Assembly: GCF_918697865.1 (NCBI RefSeq)
Contig: NZ_CAKKMV010000001.1
Location: 496,001 to 560,000 of the forward strand
Direction: 5' to 3'
DNA length: 64,000 nucleotides
DNA from: Massilia sp. Bi118
GTDB lineage: Bacteria; Pseudomonadota; Gammaproteobacteria; Burkholderiales; Burkholderiaceae_D
A model generated the notes under the pieces. That model saw nothing but the letters and a program-made list of their open reading frames with translations. It was not told where the DNA came from and ran no database searches. The translations under genes were made by a program, and so were the position numbers. Shown here piece after piece: positions 43,530 through 53,403 of the stretch. Every line of letters starts with the position of its first letter. Position 1 is the stretch's first letter.

Positions 43530-45398
43530 TTAAATCAAGCCCTCGAACATCAACACATCCACCATCTCGCCCGCCTGCACGCCACCCTGCTCATCGTGCA
43601 GCACCACCATGCAGTTCGCCTCCGACATCGAGCGCAGGATCCCCGATCCTTGCGAACCCGTGATGCGAACCTCCGGCAGCCCATCCGCGCCGCGCGACAG
43701 CACGCCGCGCTGGTATTCGGTACGCCCCGGCTTCTTGCGAATCGAAGCCACCGACCGCGCACGCAGCAGCTCCAAAGGCGCCTCCGCCCCCATCATGCGC
43801 AGCAGCGCTTCGCGCGCGAAGAAGTAGAAGGACACCATCACCGCCACCGGATTGCCCGGCAGCCCGAACAGGAATGCGCTTTTCCCGCCGGAGGCGATGC
43901 GGCCGAAGGCCAGCGGGCGGCCCGGGCGCATGCCGATCTTCCAGAAGGTGACGTCGCCCAGGCGCGCCATGATCTGCCTGGTGTAGTCGGCGGCGCCGAC
44001 CGAGACGCCGCCCGAGGTGATAATGGCGTCGGCGTTCTCGCAAGCCTCGCGCAGCGCCGCTTCGAGCGCGGCAGGGTCGTCGCGCACCACGCCCATGTCG
44101 ATGATGTCGCAGCCCAGGCGCTGCAGCATGCCGTAGATGGTGTAGCGGTTGCTGTCGTAGACGCAGCCCTCATCCAGCGGCTGGCCGATCGAGCGCAGCT
44201 CGTCGCCGGTCGAAAAAAAGGCGACGCGCAGGCGCCGCTGCACCGGCACTTCGGCCACGCCGAGCGACGCCAGCAGGCCCAGGTCCGCCGGCCGGATGAC
44301 TTTTCCTTTACGCAGGGCGGCGCTCCCAAGCTTCAGGTCTTCACCGGCAAAGCGGCGGTTGTCGCCGGGGCGGATAGTGCCGGGGGCCATGACGATGACG
44401 CCACCCTCTTCACGAACGAATTCCTGCGGCACCACGCTGTCGCAGCCGGCCGGCATCACGCCGCCGGTCATGATGCGCACGCACTCGCCGCCAGACGGCA
44501 CGGCAGAAGAAGTACGGCCGGCATACACCGTATCGATCACGCGCAGGCGAACGTCCCCATCGACAGACAGATCCGAACCGCGCAGCGCATAACCATCCAT
44601 CGCCGAGTTGTCGTGGGCCGGCACGTTGATCGGCGAGACGATGTCGGCCGCCAGCACGCGTCCCAGCGCGGAGCGCAACGCCACCTGTTCGGTCGCGCGC
44701 ACGGGCGCCACGAAGTCGCGGATGATCTTCTGGGCGTCGCGCACGGGCAGGGCGTCCGGGTCGTAGGCGGACAGGCAGCTGACGACGTCCGCCAGACGCG
44801 GAGGACGTGCAGGGTCCAGCGATTGCAGTTCGTCGCGGGTATTGATGTTGCGGAAGGCCGAGGCATCTTCGAACAGCACCTCGGTCACCTTGATCTGCGG
44901 GTACCAGCCATCCATGCGGCGTCCGCCGGCGGCCAGGTAGTTCGACAGCACCTCGGCCTTGTCGGCCTTGACCAGGCAGAACACCGGATGCGGCTGGCGC
45001 AGTCCGTTCTCTTCGGTGACGGCCAATGCAAGGTCGGCGTCAGCCGCTTGCAAACCGGCCGACAGGCGCGCAGCCAGGTCGGAAGGCAGGAAAGGCGAGT
45101 CGCACGGGACTACCAATAAATAAGGTGACGCGCAGCGGCGCAGACCCGCTTCCAGCCCGGCCAGCGGACCGGCATAGCCCGGCGTATCGTCGGGCCACAC
45201 CGGCACGCCGAAGGCGCCGTAGGCGTCCAGGTTCTGGTTGGCGTTGATGGCGACGGTCGCCACTTGCGGGCGCAGGCGTTCGAGCACGTGCGCCGCCATG
45301 GTCGAGCCGCCGAAGGGCTGCAGGCCCTTGTCGACGCTGCCCATGCGCGTGCCGCGTCCGCCGGCCAGGACCAGGCCGCTGATCGATGCAATATTCAT
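43530..45398 (-). CDS. Fused MobA-MoeA: Mo-cofactor guanylyltransferase / molybdopterin molybdotransferase
   Basis: 622-residue fusion of two molybdenum cofactor enzymes normally encoded separately. Residues about 1-195 are MobA: nucleotide loop VLAGGRGTRMGS and the VVPCDSPFLPSDL metal-site block, adding GMP to the cofactor. Residues about 200-622 are MoeA: VPAHDNSAMDGYAL, GECVRIMTGGVMPAG, the ITSGGVSVGAADYT block and FLFGLPGNPVAVM. MoeA inserts molybdenum, the step before MobA. There is no stop or start codon at the junction, near NINTRDELQSLDPARPPRLADV, so it is a real in-frame fusion unless the DNA read is wrong. The stop of moaA lies 6 bases upstream, forming a moaA-mobA-moeA unit. Confidence 0.9.
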   Translation of the reverse strand: MNIASISGLVLAGGRGTRMGSVDKGLQPFGGSTMAAHVLERLRPQVATVAINANQNLDAYGAFGVPVWPDDTPGYAGPLAGLEAGLRRCASPYLLVVPCDSPFLPSDLAARLSAGLQAADADLALAVTEENGLRQPHPVFCLVKADKAEVLSNYLAAGGRRMDGWYPQIKVTEVLFEDASAFRNINTRDELQSLDPARPPRLADVVSCLSAYDPDALPVRDAQKIIRDFVAPVRATEQVALRSALGRVLAADIVSPINVPAHDNSAMDGYALRGSDLSVDGDVRLRVIDTVYAGRTSSAVPSGGECVRIMTGGVMPAGCDSVVPQEFVREEGGVIVMAPGTIRPGDNRRFAGEDLKLGSAALRKGKVIRPADLGLLASLGVAEVPVQRRLRVAFFSTGDELRSIGQPLDEGCVYDSNRYTIYGMLQRLGCDIIDMGVVRDDPAALEAALREACENADAIITSGGVSVGAADYTRQIMARLGDVTFWKIGMRPGRPLAFGRIASGGKSAFLFGLPGNPVAVMVSFYFFAREALLRMMGAEAPLELLRARSVASIRKKPGRTEYQRGVLSRGADGLPEVRITGSQGSGILRSMSEANCMVVLHDEQGGVQAGEMVDVLMFEGLI

Positions 45399-45404
45399 TT
45401 TGTT

Positions 45405-46520
45405 TTAACCACCGATATAAGACATTTCGATTTTCTTCGCAGAGCCGCCGCGCGACAGGCCTTCCGTGTTGATGGTGCGGGTCTCGGAATAGCGGTCCGC
45501 ACGCCGGCTCCACAGCTGGGCGATGCTTGATGCGATCTCGAGATCGCTGCGGTCTTCGCGCAGGAGGGCGCGCAGGTCGTGGCCGCGGGTCGCGAACAGG
45601 CAGGTGTACAGCTTGCCCTCGGTGGACAGGCGGATGCGCGAGCAGTCGCTGCAGAAGGCCTGGGTCACGCTCGAGATCATGCCGACCTCGCCGGCGCCGT
45701 CCGCGTAACGCCAGCGCGACGCGGTCTCACCTGGATAGTTGGCGCCGATGGGTGTTAGAGGCATCTCGGCCGAGATCCGGCGCACTACTTCGCTGGACGG
45801 GATCACCTCGTCCATGTTCCAGCCGTTCGAGGCGCCCACGTCCATGTATTCGATGAAGCGCAGGATGGTCGGCGAGCCCTTGAAGTGGCGCGCCATCGGC
45901 AGGATCTGGCTGTCGTTCATGCCGCCCTTGACCACCATGTTGACCTTGACCGGGCCGAGACCGGCGGCATGCGCGGCGTCGATGCCGTTCAGGACGTCGG
46001 ATACCGCGAAGTCGACGTCGTTCATGCGCTTGAAAATGGCGTCGTCGATGGCGTCGAGCGAGACCGTAACGCGATCCAGGCCGGCACCCTTCAGGCTGCG
46101 GGCCTTGCGCGCCAGCAGCGAACCGTTGGTGGTGAGGGTCAGGTCGAGCGGGCGGCCGGAGGGCGTCTGCAGTTCGCGCAGTTGCGCGACCAGGCGCTCC
46201 AGGTCCTTGCGCAGCAGCGGCTCGCCGCCGGTCAGGCGGATCTTCTCGACGCCGTGGGCGATGAACAGGCGCGCCACCCGCGTGATCTCCTCGAAGCTGA
46301 GCAGGGAGGAATGCGGCAGGTAGGCGTAGTTCTTGTCGAAGACTTCCTTCGGCATGCAGTAGACGCAGCGGAAGTTGCAGCGGTCCGTGACCGAGATGCG
46401 CAGGTCGTGCAGCGGCCGGCCGAGCGCGTCGGCCAGCAGCCCGGTCGGCGCCTGCAGGTCCGCCGGAATCGGCATCGCCGGGGAGCGGGCGTCGCCCAGC
46501 ATGATGATTTTTTCAGACAT
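45405..46520 (-). CDS. moaA: GTP 3',8-cyclase MoaA
   Basis: Radical SAM enzyme that starts molybdenum cofactor synthesis by rearranging GTP to 3',8-cyclo-7,8-dihydro-GTP. The 371-residue protein has the N-terminal 4Fe-4S motif CNFRCVYC, the SAM-binding [12 protein letters not shown], and the second cluster with FCSDCSRIR plus a Cys in GKLYTCLF. The C-terminus ends in the double Gly (SYIGG) essential for MoaA. It has a longer N-terminal tail than E. coli MoaA, as in other Burkholderiales. It heads the moaA-mobA/moeA unit. The upstream gap to tnpB (46521-46617) is partly occupied by the end of that insertion element, so the promoter may have been altered by it. Confidence 0.97.
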   Translation of the reverse strand: MSEKIIMLGDARSPAMPIPADLQAPTGLLADALGRPLHDLRISVTDRCNFRCVYCMPKEVFDKNYAYLPHSSLLSFEEITRVARLFIAHGVEKIRLTGGEPLLRKDLERLVAQLRELQTPSGRPLDLTLTTNGSLLARKARSLKGAGLDRVTVSLDAIDDAIFKRMNDVDFAVSDVLNGIDAAHAAGLGPVKVNMVVKGGMNDSQILPMARHFKGSPTILRFIEYMDVGASNGWNMDEVIPSSEVVRRISAEMPLTPIGANYPGETASRWRYADGAGEVGMISSVTQAFCSDCSRIRLSTEGKLYTCLFATRGHDLRALLREDRSDLEIASSIAQLWSRRADRYSETRTINTEGLSRGGSAKKIEMSYIGG

Positions 46521-46560
46521 GCCAATACGATAGCACGCCCCGTTCTTCCAGACCGATGCA

Positions 46561-47811
46561 AAGCTAATCGTACTTAGCTTCGCTGCTGGATTCCTGCTTC
46601 GTCGGAGCCGGTTTCACCTAGTGTTTGCGCACCAGGTCAGCGCCTTCCCCTCCACAGGCAGTGACGGTAGAACTGACCGCCATGTTCATCAGGTTGACTG
46701 CCGCGTTGACGTCACGGTCGAGCGCCGTGCTACAGCGTGGGCAGTTCCACCTGCGCTCTGCCAAAGGCATTACTTCGAGCACGTAGCCACAATGCGAACA
46801 CGTCTTGCTGCTCGGGTACCAGCGATTTACCACGATAAGCTTACATCCACATTTCGAAGCCTTGTACTCGAGTTGGCGCCGGAACTCATAAAATCCCATG
46901 TCGATGATTCTCCGCGCCAGCCTCCTGTTCTTGAGCATGCCCCTGACATTTAGATCCTCAATGCCGATTATATGGAAGCGTCTGGTCAGGTCAGTGGTGA
47001 GCTTGTGCAGGCTATTACGACGGATATTGCTAATCCGCTCATGCAATCTGGCGAGTTTCACTTTGGCCTTAGCGCGATTTGCAGAGCCCATCACTTTGCG
47101 GGCCAATCCACGTGAAAGGTGGCGCACACATTCCAGCAAGCGGTGCAACGCATTTGGTCCGTCGACGCTCTCGCCGTTCGATAGCGTCGCTAAATGCGAA
47201 ATGCCTAGATCCACCCCGACCGCGCCTTGGTTTTCGGAAGACGGTCGGGGGACATCGGGAGTATTGACGGTAATACTGGCGTACCAGTGACCGGCCTTGC
47301 ATGAGACTGTTACCGACATGATGTGGCCTGCAAAACGCAGGGCTTCGCGCATACGCACCCAACCGAGCTTAGGGATTCTGATATGTTTGCCGTCGACTTG
47401 GACTTGGTCGTTGGAAATGGAAAAGCGGTCGTTGAGGCCCTTGCGCCGGAATGTCGGGTAGCGTGCACGACCAGCGAAAAAATTTTCGAAAGCACGCCCC
47501 AACTGAATGATCGCAATTTGTAGAGCACACTTAGTTACGTCGAACATCCAAGCGAGTTCACTTCGCTTGATACTGTTGAGCTGGCGTCCTAGCGCGGCGG
47601 CGCATGGGCGTGTCAACTTCGGGTCGGCTTTATACGCGGCATACTGGCGCCCCCACTCGGCCAGCGCCCAGTTATATGCAAAACGCGCAGTGCCTGCAGC
47701 GCGCGCGAGGTAATTGCACTGAGACTTGTTAGGTACCAATCGGATGCGGTGCGCCAAGAGTGTCGAGCAATCCGAAGCTGATGAGGCGGTATGCCTAAAC
47801 GCTCGCTTCAC
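46561..47811 (-). mobile_element. IS200/IS605-type element with tnpB only (ends not defined)
   Basis: The tnpB gene has no tnpA (Y1 transposase) near it, as in IS1341-like elements. Its 3' end ends in a perfect 7-bp hairpin AAGCTAA, loop TCGTAC, TTAGCTT (46561-46580), a plausible right-end or omegaRNA structure. The left end on the far side of the gene (toward 47975) could not be placed. The element lies between the moaA promoter region and the rne terminator. Confidence 0.5.
46618..47811 (-). CDS. tnpB: TnpB, RNA-guided endonuclease of IS605/IS1341 family (C-terminal nonsense codon)
   Basis: 397 residues from a GTG at 47811. A TTG near codon 19 (LLAHRIRL) may be the true start because relatives begin MLAHRIRLxPN. 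RuvC residues are all present: Asp 201 (GVDLGISHLATL), Glu 285 (IGIEDLNVRGM), Asp 367 (DRDVNAAVNL), with a zinc finger between them (CSHC and CPRC). TnpB is the RNA-guided ancestor of Cas12. The reading frame ends at a TAG, yet the next 17 in-frame codons ([17 protein letters not shown]) match the usual TnpB C-terminus of this family before a second TAG at 46564. So the gene appears to have gained a nonsense codon that removes 18 residues; the core enzyme is intact. Confidence 0.85.
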   Translation of the reverse strand: MKRAFRHTASSASDCSTLLAHRIRLVPNKSQCNYLARAAGTARFAYNWALAEWGRQYAAYKADPKLTRPCAAALGRQLNSIKRSELAWMFDVTKCALQIAIIQLGRAFENFFAGRARYPTFRRKGLNDRFSISNDQVQVDGKHIRIPKLGWVRMREALRFAGHIMSVTVSCKAGHWYASITVNTPDVPRPSSENQGAVGVDLGISHLATLSNGESVDGPNALHRLLECVRHLSRGLARKVMGSANRAKAKVKLARLHERISNIRRNSLHKLTTDLTRRFHIIGIEDLNVRGMLKNRRLARRIIDMGFYEFRRQLEYKASKCGCKLIVVNRWYPSSKTCSHCGYVLEVMPLAERRWNCPRCSTALDRDVNAAVNLMNMAVSSTVTACGGEGADLVRKH

Positions 47812-47973
47812 GGCAGCAGTTCCTCAAGACGTCAATTACATGTTTTCGTTTGACTGGACGAGCATGAATAAGTTCGAAATACACTTAAACCCTCAGAGTA
47901 CAGGGCCTTGCACACTGGTAAGGGGGGGCGGCACTTCTACACGGATGAGCGCGAAGATTGCTTATCTTACTTA

Positions 47974-48003
47974 ATAAAAAAGGGGAGCCGAAGCTCCCCC
48001 TTT
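47974..48003 (-). terminator. Intrinsic terminator of rne
   Basis: On the minus strand AAGGGGGAGC, loop TTCG, GCTCCCC followed by a six-T run. It ends the leftward rne transcript 35 bases past the stop codon and marks where the TnpB insertion side begins. Confidence 0.9.
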
Positions 48004-48037
48004 GTTAAAAGCCGCGCGATGACGGCTCAAACCCTGC

Positions 48038-51000
48038 TTACTGACGCGTCGTATCCACCTGGATCAGCGGCTCCTGCACTGGCGGCGGGGCCACCTTGCG
48101 GGTGCGGCCGAGACGGACCGGCTGCTGGGACTGCGCGGCAGCTTCCTGCGCGGCGCGCAGCTTTTCCGGATCGGTTGCGGCCAGTTGCAGGCCGGCCTGG
48201 GCCAGTACTTCACCCAGATCGGCGGCCGGCGCTTGCGCCACCGGTGCAACGGGCGCCGGCATCACGACAGGCTGCGGAGCCGGAGCGGCAGCAACCGGTG
48301 CGGCAACTTCAACCGGCGCCGGAGCGGCCGGAGCAGCAACCGGAGCAGCAGCGGGGGCCTCAGCAACAACCGGAGCAGCCTCCGCCTCGGCGGCAGCGGT
48401 AGCACGTGCATTCGCCTCAGCCACCGACTGCGAAGTCGGGAAAGGCCACGGGCTCTGGGCTGCTGCTTTCGCGGCATCGGCGGCAGCTTTTTCGGCGGCA
48501 GCCTTCAGCGCGGCGGCAGCAGCTTCCTCGGCGCGCGCCTGGACGGCGGCGTGTTCGGCGGCGGCCTTCTCGGCAGCGGCTTTATCGGCAGCGGCCTTCA
48601 CGGATGCAGCGGTCGGGAAGGGCCACGGACCCGGCGTTGCAGCCTTGGCCGGCTTGGCGCCTTTGGTCTTCGCAGCCTTGGACTCGGCCTGGAACTTGGC
48701 GGCTTCTTCATCGGCCACCGGTGCGAAGGCCGGTGCGCCTTCTTCACCGCTCGCGTTTTCGATGACGTCGCCATCTTCGCGGTCGCGGCGGTTACGGTTA
48801 CGGCCGCCACGACGGCGACGGCGGCGCGGCTCGTCGCCACCTTCGGTGTCAAGCTCCTCGCCGTTCGGACCGATCGTGGTGACGGTCTTCACGACTTGTT
48901 CCTGGATGATTTCCTGCTCGCCGTTCGGGCCGGTCGATGCGATCGTGACGCTGGTCGCAGCTGTGGCCTGGACCACGTTCAGTTCGTCGGATTTGGCGTC
49001 AAGCGCAGGTGCGCGTTCGGCACGCTCACGCGGCTGGCGCGGCTGACGTTCCGGACGCTCGGCACGTTCCGGACGCTCACCGCGTTCGGCACGCTCGGCG
49101 CGCGGCGCCAGCTGGGCTTGCAGCTCGGCCTGCGCCTGCTCGCGGGTCTCGCGCGGCTCACGTGCTTCACGCGGCTCGCGCTGTTCACGCGGCTTGCGCG
49201 GCTGGCGTGCCGGCTTGCCTTCGGCATCGGCCGGCTTGACGGTCTCGTCGACGCTTGCGCCTTTCGCGACCTGTTCGCGGTCCTCGCGCTCGCGGCCCTT
49301 GCCGGTGCCGGTGCGTCCGCCGCGGCCATTGCGCTGGCCACGGTTGCGGTCGCCGCGTTCGGCGGCTGCCGTCGCCGGTTCAGCCGGCTTGACCGGCGCT
49401 GCGGCCGGGGCCGGCGGCGGGGTCACGGCAACCGGCGTGCCGAAGAAGAAGTTGCGCAGCTTGGCGAAGAAACCTTGCTCCGCCGGCGGCTGGATCACAG
49501 GCGCGGCTTGCGCGACCGGGGCAGGGGCTGCCTCGGCCTTCGCAGGCTGGCGCTCGACCACCGGCGCCGGCTGGGCCGGGGTGATGGTCTTGACCACGGC
49601 TTCCTGGCGCGGCTTGGCTTCTTCTTTCTGGCGCTTGGCAAAAGCCATGTCGGTCTCGGCCGACTCTGCCAGCGTGTAGCTGGAGGCGGCGTCTTCCAGG
49701 CGCGGATCGTCGTGCTTGATGCGCTCGAGCTTGTAGTGCGGGGTCTCGAGGTGCTTGTTCGGCACCAGAATGACCGTGATGCGGTGGCGGGTCTCGATCT
49801 TCAGCACTTCGCCGCGCTTTTCGTTCAGCAGGAAGGCGGCGACGTCGACCGGGACCTGCACGTGGATCGCGGCCGAATTCTCCTTCATCGCCTCTTCCTG
49901 GATGATGCGCAGGACTTGCAGGGCCGAGGATTCGGTATCGCGGATGTGGCCGGTGCCCGAGCAGCGCGGGCAGGTGACGTGCGAGCCTTCCGACAGCGAC
50001 GGACGCAGGCGCTGGCGCGACAGTTCCATCAGGCCGAAACGCGAGATCTTGCCCATCTGGACGCGTGCACGGTCATGGTGCAGGGCGTCCTTCAGGCGCT
50101 GTTCGACTTCGCGCTGGTTCTTGGCGACTTCCATGTCGATGAAGTCGATCACGATCAGGCCGCCCAGGTCGCGCAGGCGCAGCTGGCGGGCCACTTCGTC
50201 GGCCGCTTCGCAGTTGGTGTTGAAGGCGGTGGTTTCGATGTCTGAGCCGCGGGTCGCGCGGGCCGAGTTGACGTCGATAGAGACCAGGGCTTCGGTGTGG
50301 TCGATCACGATCGCGCCGCCCGACGGCAGCGGGACGGTACGCGAGTACGCGGTCTCGATCTGGTGTTCGATCTGGAAACGCGAGAACAGCGGGACGTCGT
50401 CGGTGTAGCGCTTCACGCGGTGCGCCATGTCGGGCATCACGTGGCTCATGAACTGCTGGGCCTGGTCGAAGATCTCGTCGGTGTCGATCAGGACTTCGCC
50501 GATGTCGGGCTGGAAGTAGTCGCGGATGGCGCGGATGACCAGCGAGGATTCCTGGTAGATCAGGAAAGCGCCGGGGGCCGATTTGCCGGCGCCTTCGATC
50601 GCGCGCCAGAGTTGCATCAGGTAGTTCAGGTCCCACTGCAGTTCTTCGACCGTGCGGCCGATGCCGGCAGTGCGGGCAATCACCGACATGCCCTGCGGCA
50701 GGTCCAGCTTGTCCATGGTCTCGCGCAGTTCCTGGCGTTCTTCGCCTTCGACGCGGCGCGAAACGCCGCCGCCACGCGGATTGTTCGGCATCAGGACCAG
50801 GTAGCGGCCAGCCAGGGAAATGAAGGAGGTCAGTGCCGCGCCCTTGTTGCCGCGCTCCTCTTTCTCCACCTGGACCATGATTTCCTGGCCTTCGCGCAAT
50901 GCCTCCTTGATGGTGCAATTGCGGACATCGACACCATCACGGAAATAGGAACGGGCGACTTCTTTAAAGGGGAGGAAACCGTGGCGGTCTTCGCCGTAGC

Positions 51001-51175
51001 TGACGAAGCAGGCTTCAAGGGAGGGTTCGATGCGGGTGATGACACCTTTGTAGATATTCGATTTGCGCTGTTCACGACCAGCGGTTTCGATATCGATGTC
51101 GATCAGTTTTTGGCCGTCGACAATCGCTACGCGCAGCTCCTCTTGCTGCGTAGCGTTAAACAACATACGTTTCAT
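48038..51175 (-). CDS. rne: Ribonuclease E
   Basis: Endoribonuclease at the heart of RNA turnover and rRNA/tRNA processing, membrane-linked. The 1045-residue protein has an N-terminal catalytic half (about 1-510) with the S1 domain ([25 protein letters not shown]), the 5'-sensor region, the DNase I-like metal site ([19 protein letters not shown], then [12 protein letters not shown]), and the zinc-link CPRCSGTG. The C-terminal half (about 520-1045) is disordered, rich in Ala/Pro/Glu/Arg with [14 protein letters not shown] and [18 protein letters not shown]rg-rich patches that bind RNA. It ends with Ala-rich coiled coil. I start at [14 protein letters not shown], the family start. Divergent from rluC, as in E. 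coli. Confidence 0.98.
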   Translation of the reverse strand: MKRMLFNATQQEELRVAIVDGQKLIDIDIETAGREQRKSNIYKGVITRIEPSLEACFVSYGEDRHGFLPFKEVARSYFRDGVDVRNCTIKEALREGQEIMVQVEKEERGNKGAALTSFISLAGRYLVLMPNNPRGGGVSRRVEGEERQELRETMDKLDLPQGMSVIARTAGIGRTVEELQWDLNYLMQLWRAIEGAGKSAPGAFLIYQESSLVIRAIRDYFQPDIGEVLIDTDEIFDQAQQFMSHVMPDMAHRVKRYTDDVPLFSRFQIEHQIETAYSRTVPLPSGGAIVIDHTEALVSIDVNSARATRGSDIETTAFNTNCEAADEVARQLRLRDLGGLIVIDFIDMEVAKNQREVEQRLKDALHHDRARVQMGKISRFGLMELSRQRLRPSLSEGSHVTCPRCSGTGHIRDTESSALQVLRIIQEEAMKENSAAIHVQVPVDVAAFLLNEKRGEVLKIETRHRITVILVPNKHLETPHYKLERIKHDDPRLEDAASSYTLAESAETDMAFAKRQKEEAKPRQEAVVKTITPAQPAPVVERQPAKAEAAPAPVAQAAPVIQPPAEQGFFAKLRNFFFGTPVAVTPPPAPAAAPVKPAEPATAAAERGDRNRGQRNGRGGRTGTGKGREREDREQVAKGASVDETVKPADAEGKPARQPRKPREQREPREAREPRETREQAQAELQAQLAPRAERAERGERPERAERPERQPRQPRERAERAPALDAKSDELNVVQATAATSVTIASTGPNGEQEIIQEQVVKTVTTIGPNGEELDTEGGDEPRRRRRRGGRNRNRRDREDGDVIENASGEEGAPAFAPVADEEAAKFQAESKAAKTKGAKPAKAATPGPWPFPTAASVKAAADKAAAEKAAAEHAAVQARAEEAAAAALKAAAEKAAADAAKAAAQSPWPFPTSQSVAEANARATAAAEAEAAPVVAEAPAAAPVAAPAAPAPVEVAAPVAAAPAPQPVVMPAPVAPVAQAPAADLGEVLAQAGLQLAATDPEKLRAAQEAAAQSQQPVRLGRTRKVAPPPVQEPLIQVDTTRQ

Positions 51176-51775
51176 TTTTATTAACTCCGCGGCCCGTAGA
51201 CCGTTGTAATTGCTAGAAACGTACGCGGGGAGGGGAGTGTTGGCGGTGGTATGCCCGGGGGTGGCACGGCATTGCCGGCCACAGGGCGCAAATGGCATCG
51301 AACGTCATTGTCGCGCGCACGCCGCAACCTTGTTTGGCCGGCGCGGCCCGGTCAGGGCGGCGCAAAGGGCCTCGGGGCGGGTGCTAACAGCGACCACAGC
51401 CGGACCGCGGGGCGGCCGCATCGGGAACCTGGGCCAGGCGATCTATCAGCCTTGGCCTGCGGGTTCCCATAGGGGATCCTTGCAGCGGGTCCGGCGCAAA
51501 CGACAAGCGTTATCGACGCCATCACCCGGCGAGCCGAAAAAGCCGGCTTGCCGGTACTTATCCTTAAGATTCCAAACAATCCAATCCTGCAGTCCTGTGC
51601 GCTACCCGATTACAACTGCGGTGCAACCCTGGCGCTCACAAGACCGTGCGTACACGTTTTTTCTTCATCGAATTCGCATTTAGCGGGACCGACGAAGACG
51701 CCCCCTGTGTAAAATATCGTTTTAATTCTTACACCTGCAGAGGTTTGACCGCCGCCTGTCGATTATATATTCAAA
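51176..51775. other. Intergenic region between divergent rne and rluC; long rne leader
   Basis: About 600 bases separate the start codons. In E. coli the rne leader is about 360 bases long and folds into hairpins through which RNase E regulates its own mRNA. The high-GC part at 51230-51500 is rich in short dyads and could serve the same purpose. On the rluC side an imperfect dyad GTGTAA...TTACAC (51708-51733) flanks an AT-rich stretch. I could not define promoters with confidence, and the small frames here look spurious. Confidence 0.5.
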
Positions 51776-52744
51776 ATGAAGGACTTAGAGAAGAATTCTG
51801 TCCAGCTTGTAACGATCGCCGAAGAAGAAGCTGGACAGCGCATCGACAACTACCTGCTGCGCGTCTGTAAAGGTGTCCCAAAAAGCCATATTTACCGCAT
51901 CCTCCGCTCCGGCGAAGTGCGCGTGAACAAAGGGCGTATCGATCAGTTGTATCGCTTGCAAGCCGGCGACGTCGTGCGCATCCCGCCGATCCGCATCGCC
52001 GAAAAGGCTGCCGGCAACGCCCCGGTGCCCGGCGCCGAGTTTGCCATCGTCCACGAGGACAGCCACCTGCTCGTCATCGACAAGCCGGCGGGCGTCGCCG
52101 TGCATGGCGGCTCGGGCGTGTCGTATGGCGTCATCGAACAGTTGCGCGCGGCGCGTCCACAGGCCAAGTTCCTGGAACTCGTGCACCGCCTGGACCGCGA
52201 AACCTCGGGGCTGCTCTTGCTGGCCAAGAAGCGTTCGGCGCTGACCAGCCTGCACGAGCAGATGCGCGAGGGCAGTACCGACAAGCGCTACCTGACTTTG
52301 GTGAGCGGCAACTGGACCAATCCGCGCCAGCACATCAAACTGCCGCTGCACAAATTCACGACCGGCGACGGCGAACGCCGCGTGGTGGTGCAGGCCGGCG
52401 GCCAGGAAGCGCACACCGTGTTCAATCTTTTGCGCAAATGGGAAAGCTTCGCCCTGCTCGAAGCCGAGCTCAAGACGGGACGCACGCACCAGATCCGCGT
52501 GCACCTGGCGTCGAGCGGCTTCCCCATCGCGGGTGACGAGAAATACGGCGATTTTGCATTGAACAAGCAGCTTCAGAAGGCAAACGACGCGCGCGGCGCC
52601 CTCAAGCGCATGTTCCTGCACGCCTACCGGATTACCTTCCAGCACCCGGAAACCGGCAAGCCGATGACCCTGACGGCGCCGCTTCCGGCGGAGTGTGAGC
52701 GTTTCTTGGTAAGCTTGGGGCAACCAATAGGCAAACACTCATAA
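51776..52744 (+). CDS. rluC: 23S rRNA pseudouridine synthase RluC
   Basis: Modifies uridines in 23S rRNA (positions 955, 2504, 2580 in E. coli). The 322-residue protein has an N-terminal S4 RNA-binding domain (about 18-80, RIDNYLLRVCKGVPKSHIYRIL) and the pseudouridine synthase catalytic domain. In this domain the nucleophilic Asp lies in HRLDRETSGLLLLAK (about 142), and the GRTHQIRVHL motif is present. It belongs to the RluA family by the HRLDRxTSG motif. Transcribed away from rne, the order seen in many proteobacteria. Its stop shares a base with the next start (TAATG), so it leads the run rluC-HAD-Rieske-sppA. Confidence 0.96.
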   Translation: MKDLEKNSVQLVTIAEEEAGQRIDNYLLRVCKGVPKSHIYRILRSGEVRVNKGRIDQLYRLQAGDVVRIPPIRIAEKAAGNAPVPGAEFAIVHEDSHLLVIDKPAGVAVHGGSGVSYGVIEQLRAARPQAKFLELVHRLDRETSGLLLLAKKRSALTSLHEQMREGSTDKRYLTLVSGNWTNPRQHIKLPLHKFTTGDGERRVVVQAGGQEAHTVFNLLRKWESFALLEAELKTGRTHQIRVHLASSGFPIAGDEKYGDFALNKQLQKANDARGALKRMFLHAYRITFQHPETGKPMTLTAPLPAECERFLVSLGQPIGKHS

Positions 52745-53403
52745 TGGCTCGCAAGCAATTCGATCTGATCGTCTTCGATTGGGACGGTACGCTGATGGAC
52801 AGCACCGCCACCATCGTCAAATGTATACAGTCCGCCGCCAAGGACCTCGGCCTCGGCGTTCCCAGCGACGCCGCGGCCGCGCACGTGATCGGGCTCGGCC
52901 TGCTTGAGGCCATGCAGGCCGTGATGCCGGACATCGATCCGGTCCTGTATCCGCGCATGGTGGAGCGCTATCGCTACCATTTCCTGACAAAAGACCATGA
53001 ACTGGTGCTATTCAAGGGCGTGCCGGCGATGCTGGAAGAGCTGTCCCAGCTCGGCTATTTCCTGGCGGTCGCCACCGGCAAGAGCAGGGTCGGCCTGAAC
53101 CGCGCGTTGAACGCCTGCAGCCTGCTGTCGACCTTCGATGCGACCCGTTGCGCGGACGAGACATTTTCCAAGCCCCATCCTGCAATGTTGCAAGAATTGA
53201 CAAGGGAACTGGGGCAGGACATGCGCCGTACCGTTATGATCGGCGACACAACGCACGACTTGCTTATGGCCAACAATGCGGGCGCGGCCGGCCTCGCGGT
53301 CGAGTACGGCGCGCATCCTGTGCAGCAACTGCAGGCATGTCACCCGATCTTCACGGCAAAGAACGTGCCGGAACTTCACCAGTGGCTGATCGAGAACGCA
53401 TGA
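52744..53403 (+). CDS. HAD-superfamily hydrolase, Gph-like
   Basis: 219-residue phosphatase of HAD subfamily IA, like phosphoglycolate phosphatase. Motif I is VFDWDGTLMDST (catalytic Asp about 10 and 12), motif II is VATGKSRVGL (Thr), motif III Lys is FSKPHPAM, motif IV is MIGDTTHDLLMA. A helical cap domain lies between motifs I and II, with IQSAAKDLG at its start. The gene overlaps rluC by one base and its stop overlaps the Rieske gene start as ATGA, so all three are translationally coupled. The substrate is not predictable; this gene position after rluC is conserved in Burkholderiales. Confidence 0.92.
   Translation: MARKQFDLIVFDWDGTLMDSTATIVKCIQSAAKDLGLGVPSDAAAAHVIGLGLLEAMQAVMPDIDPVLYPRMVERYRYHFLTKDHELVLFKGVPAMLEELSQLGYFLAVATGKSRVGLNRALNACSLLSTFDATRCADETFSKPHPAMLQELTRELGQDMRRTVMIGDTTHDLLMANNAGAAGLAVEYGAHPVQQLQACHPIFTAKNVPELHQWLIENA

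Noticed and set aside
43596..45119. Plus-strand frame of 507 codons opposite mobA-moeA
   Set aside because: Antisense of the fused enzyme, Arg/His/Gln-rich, no motif.
47726..47974. Plus-strand frame of 82 codons upstream of the rne terminator
   Set aside because: No ribosome binding site, low-quality composition, and it crosses the tnpB start on the opposite strand.
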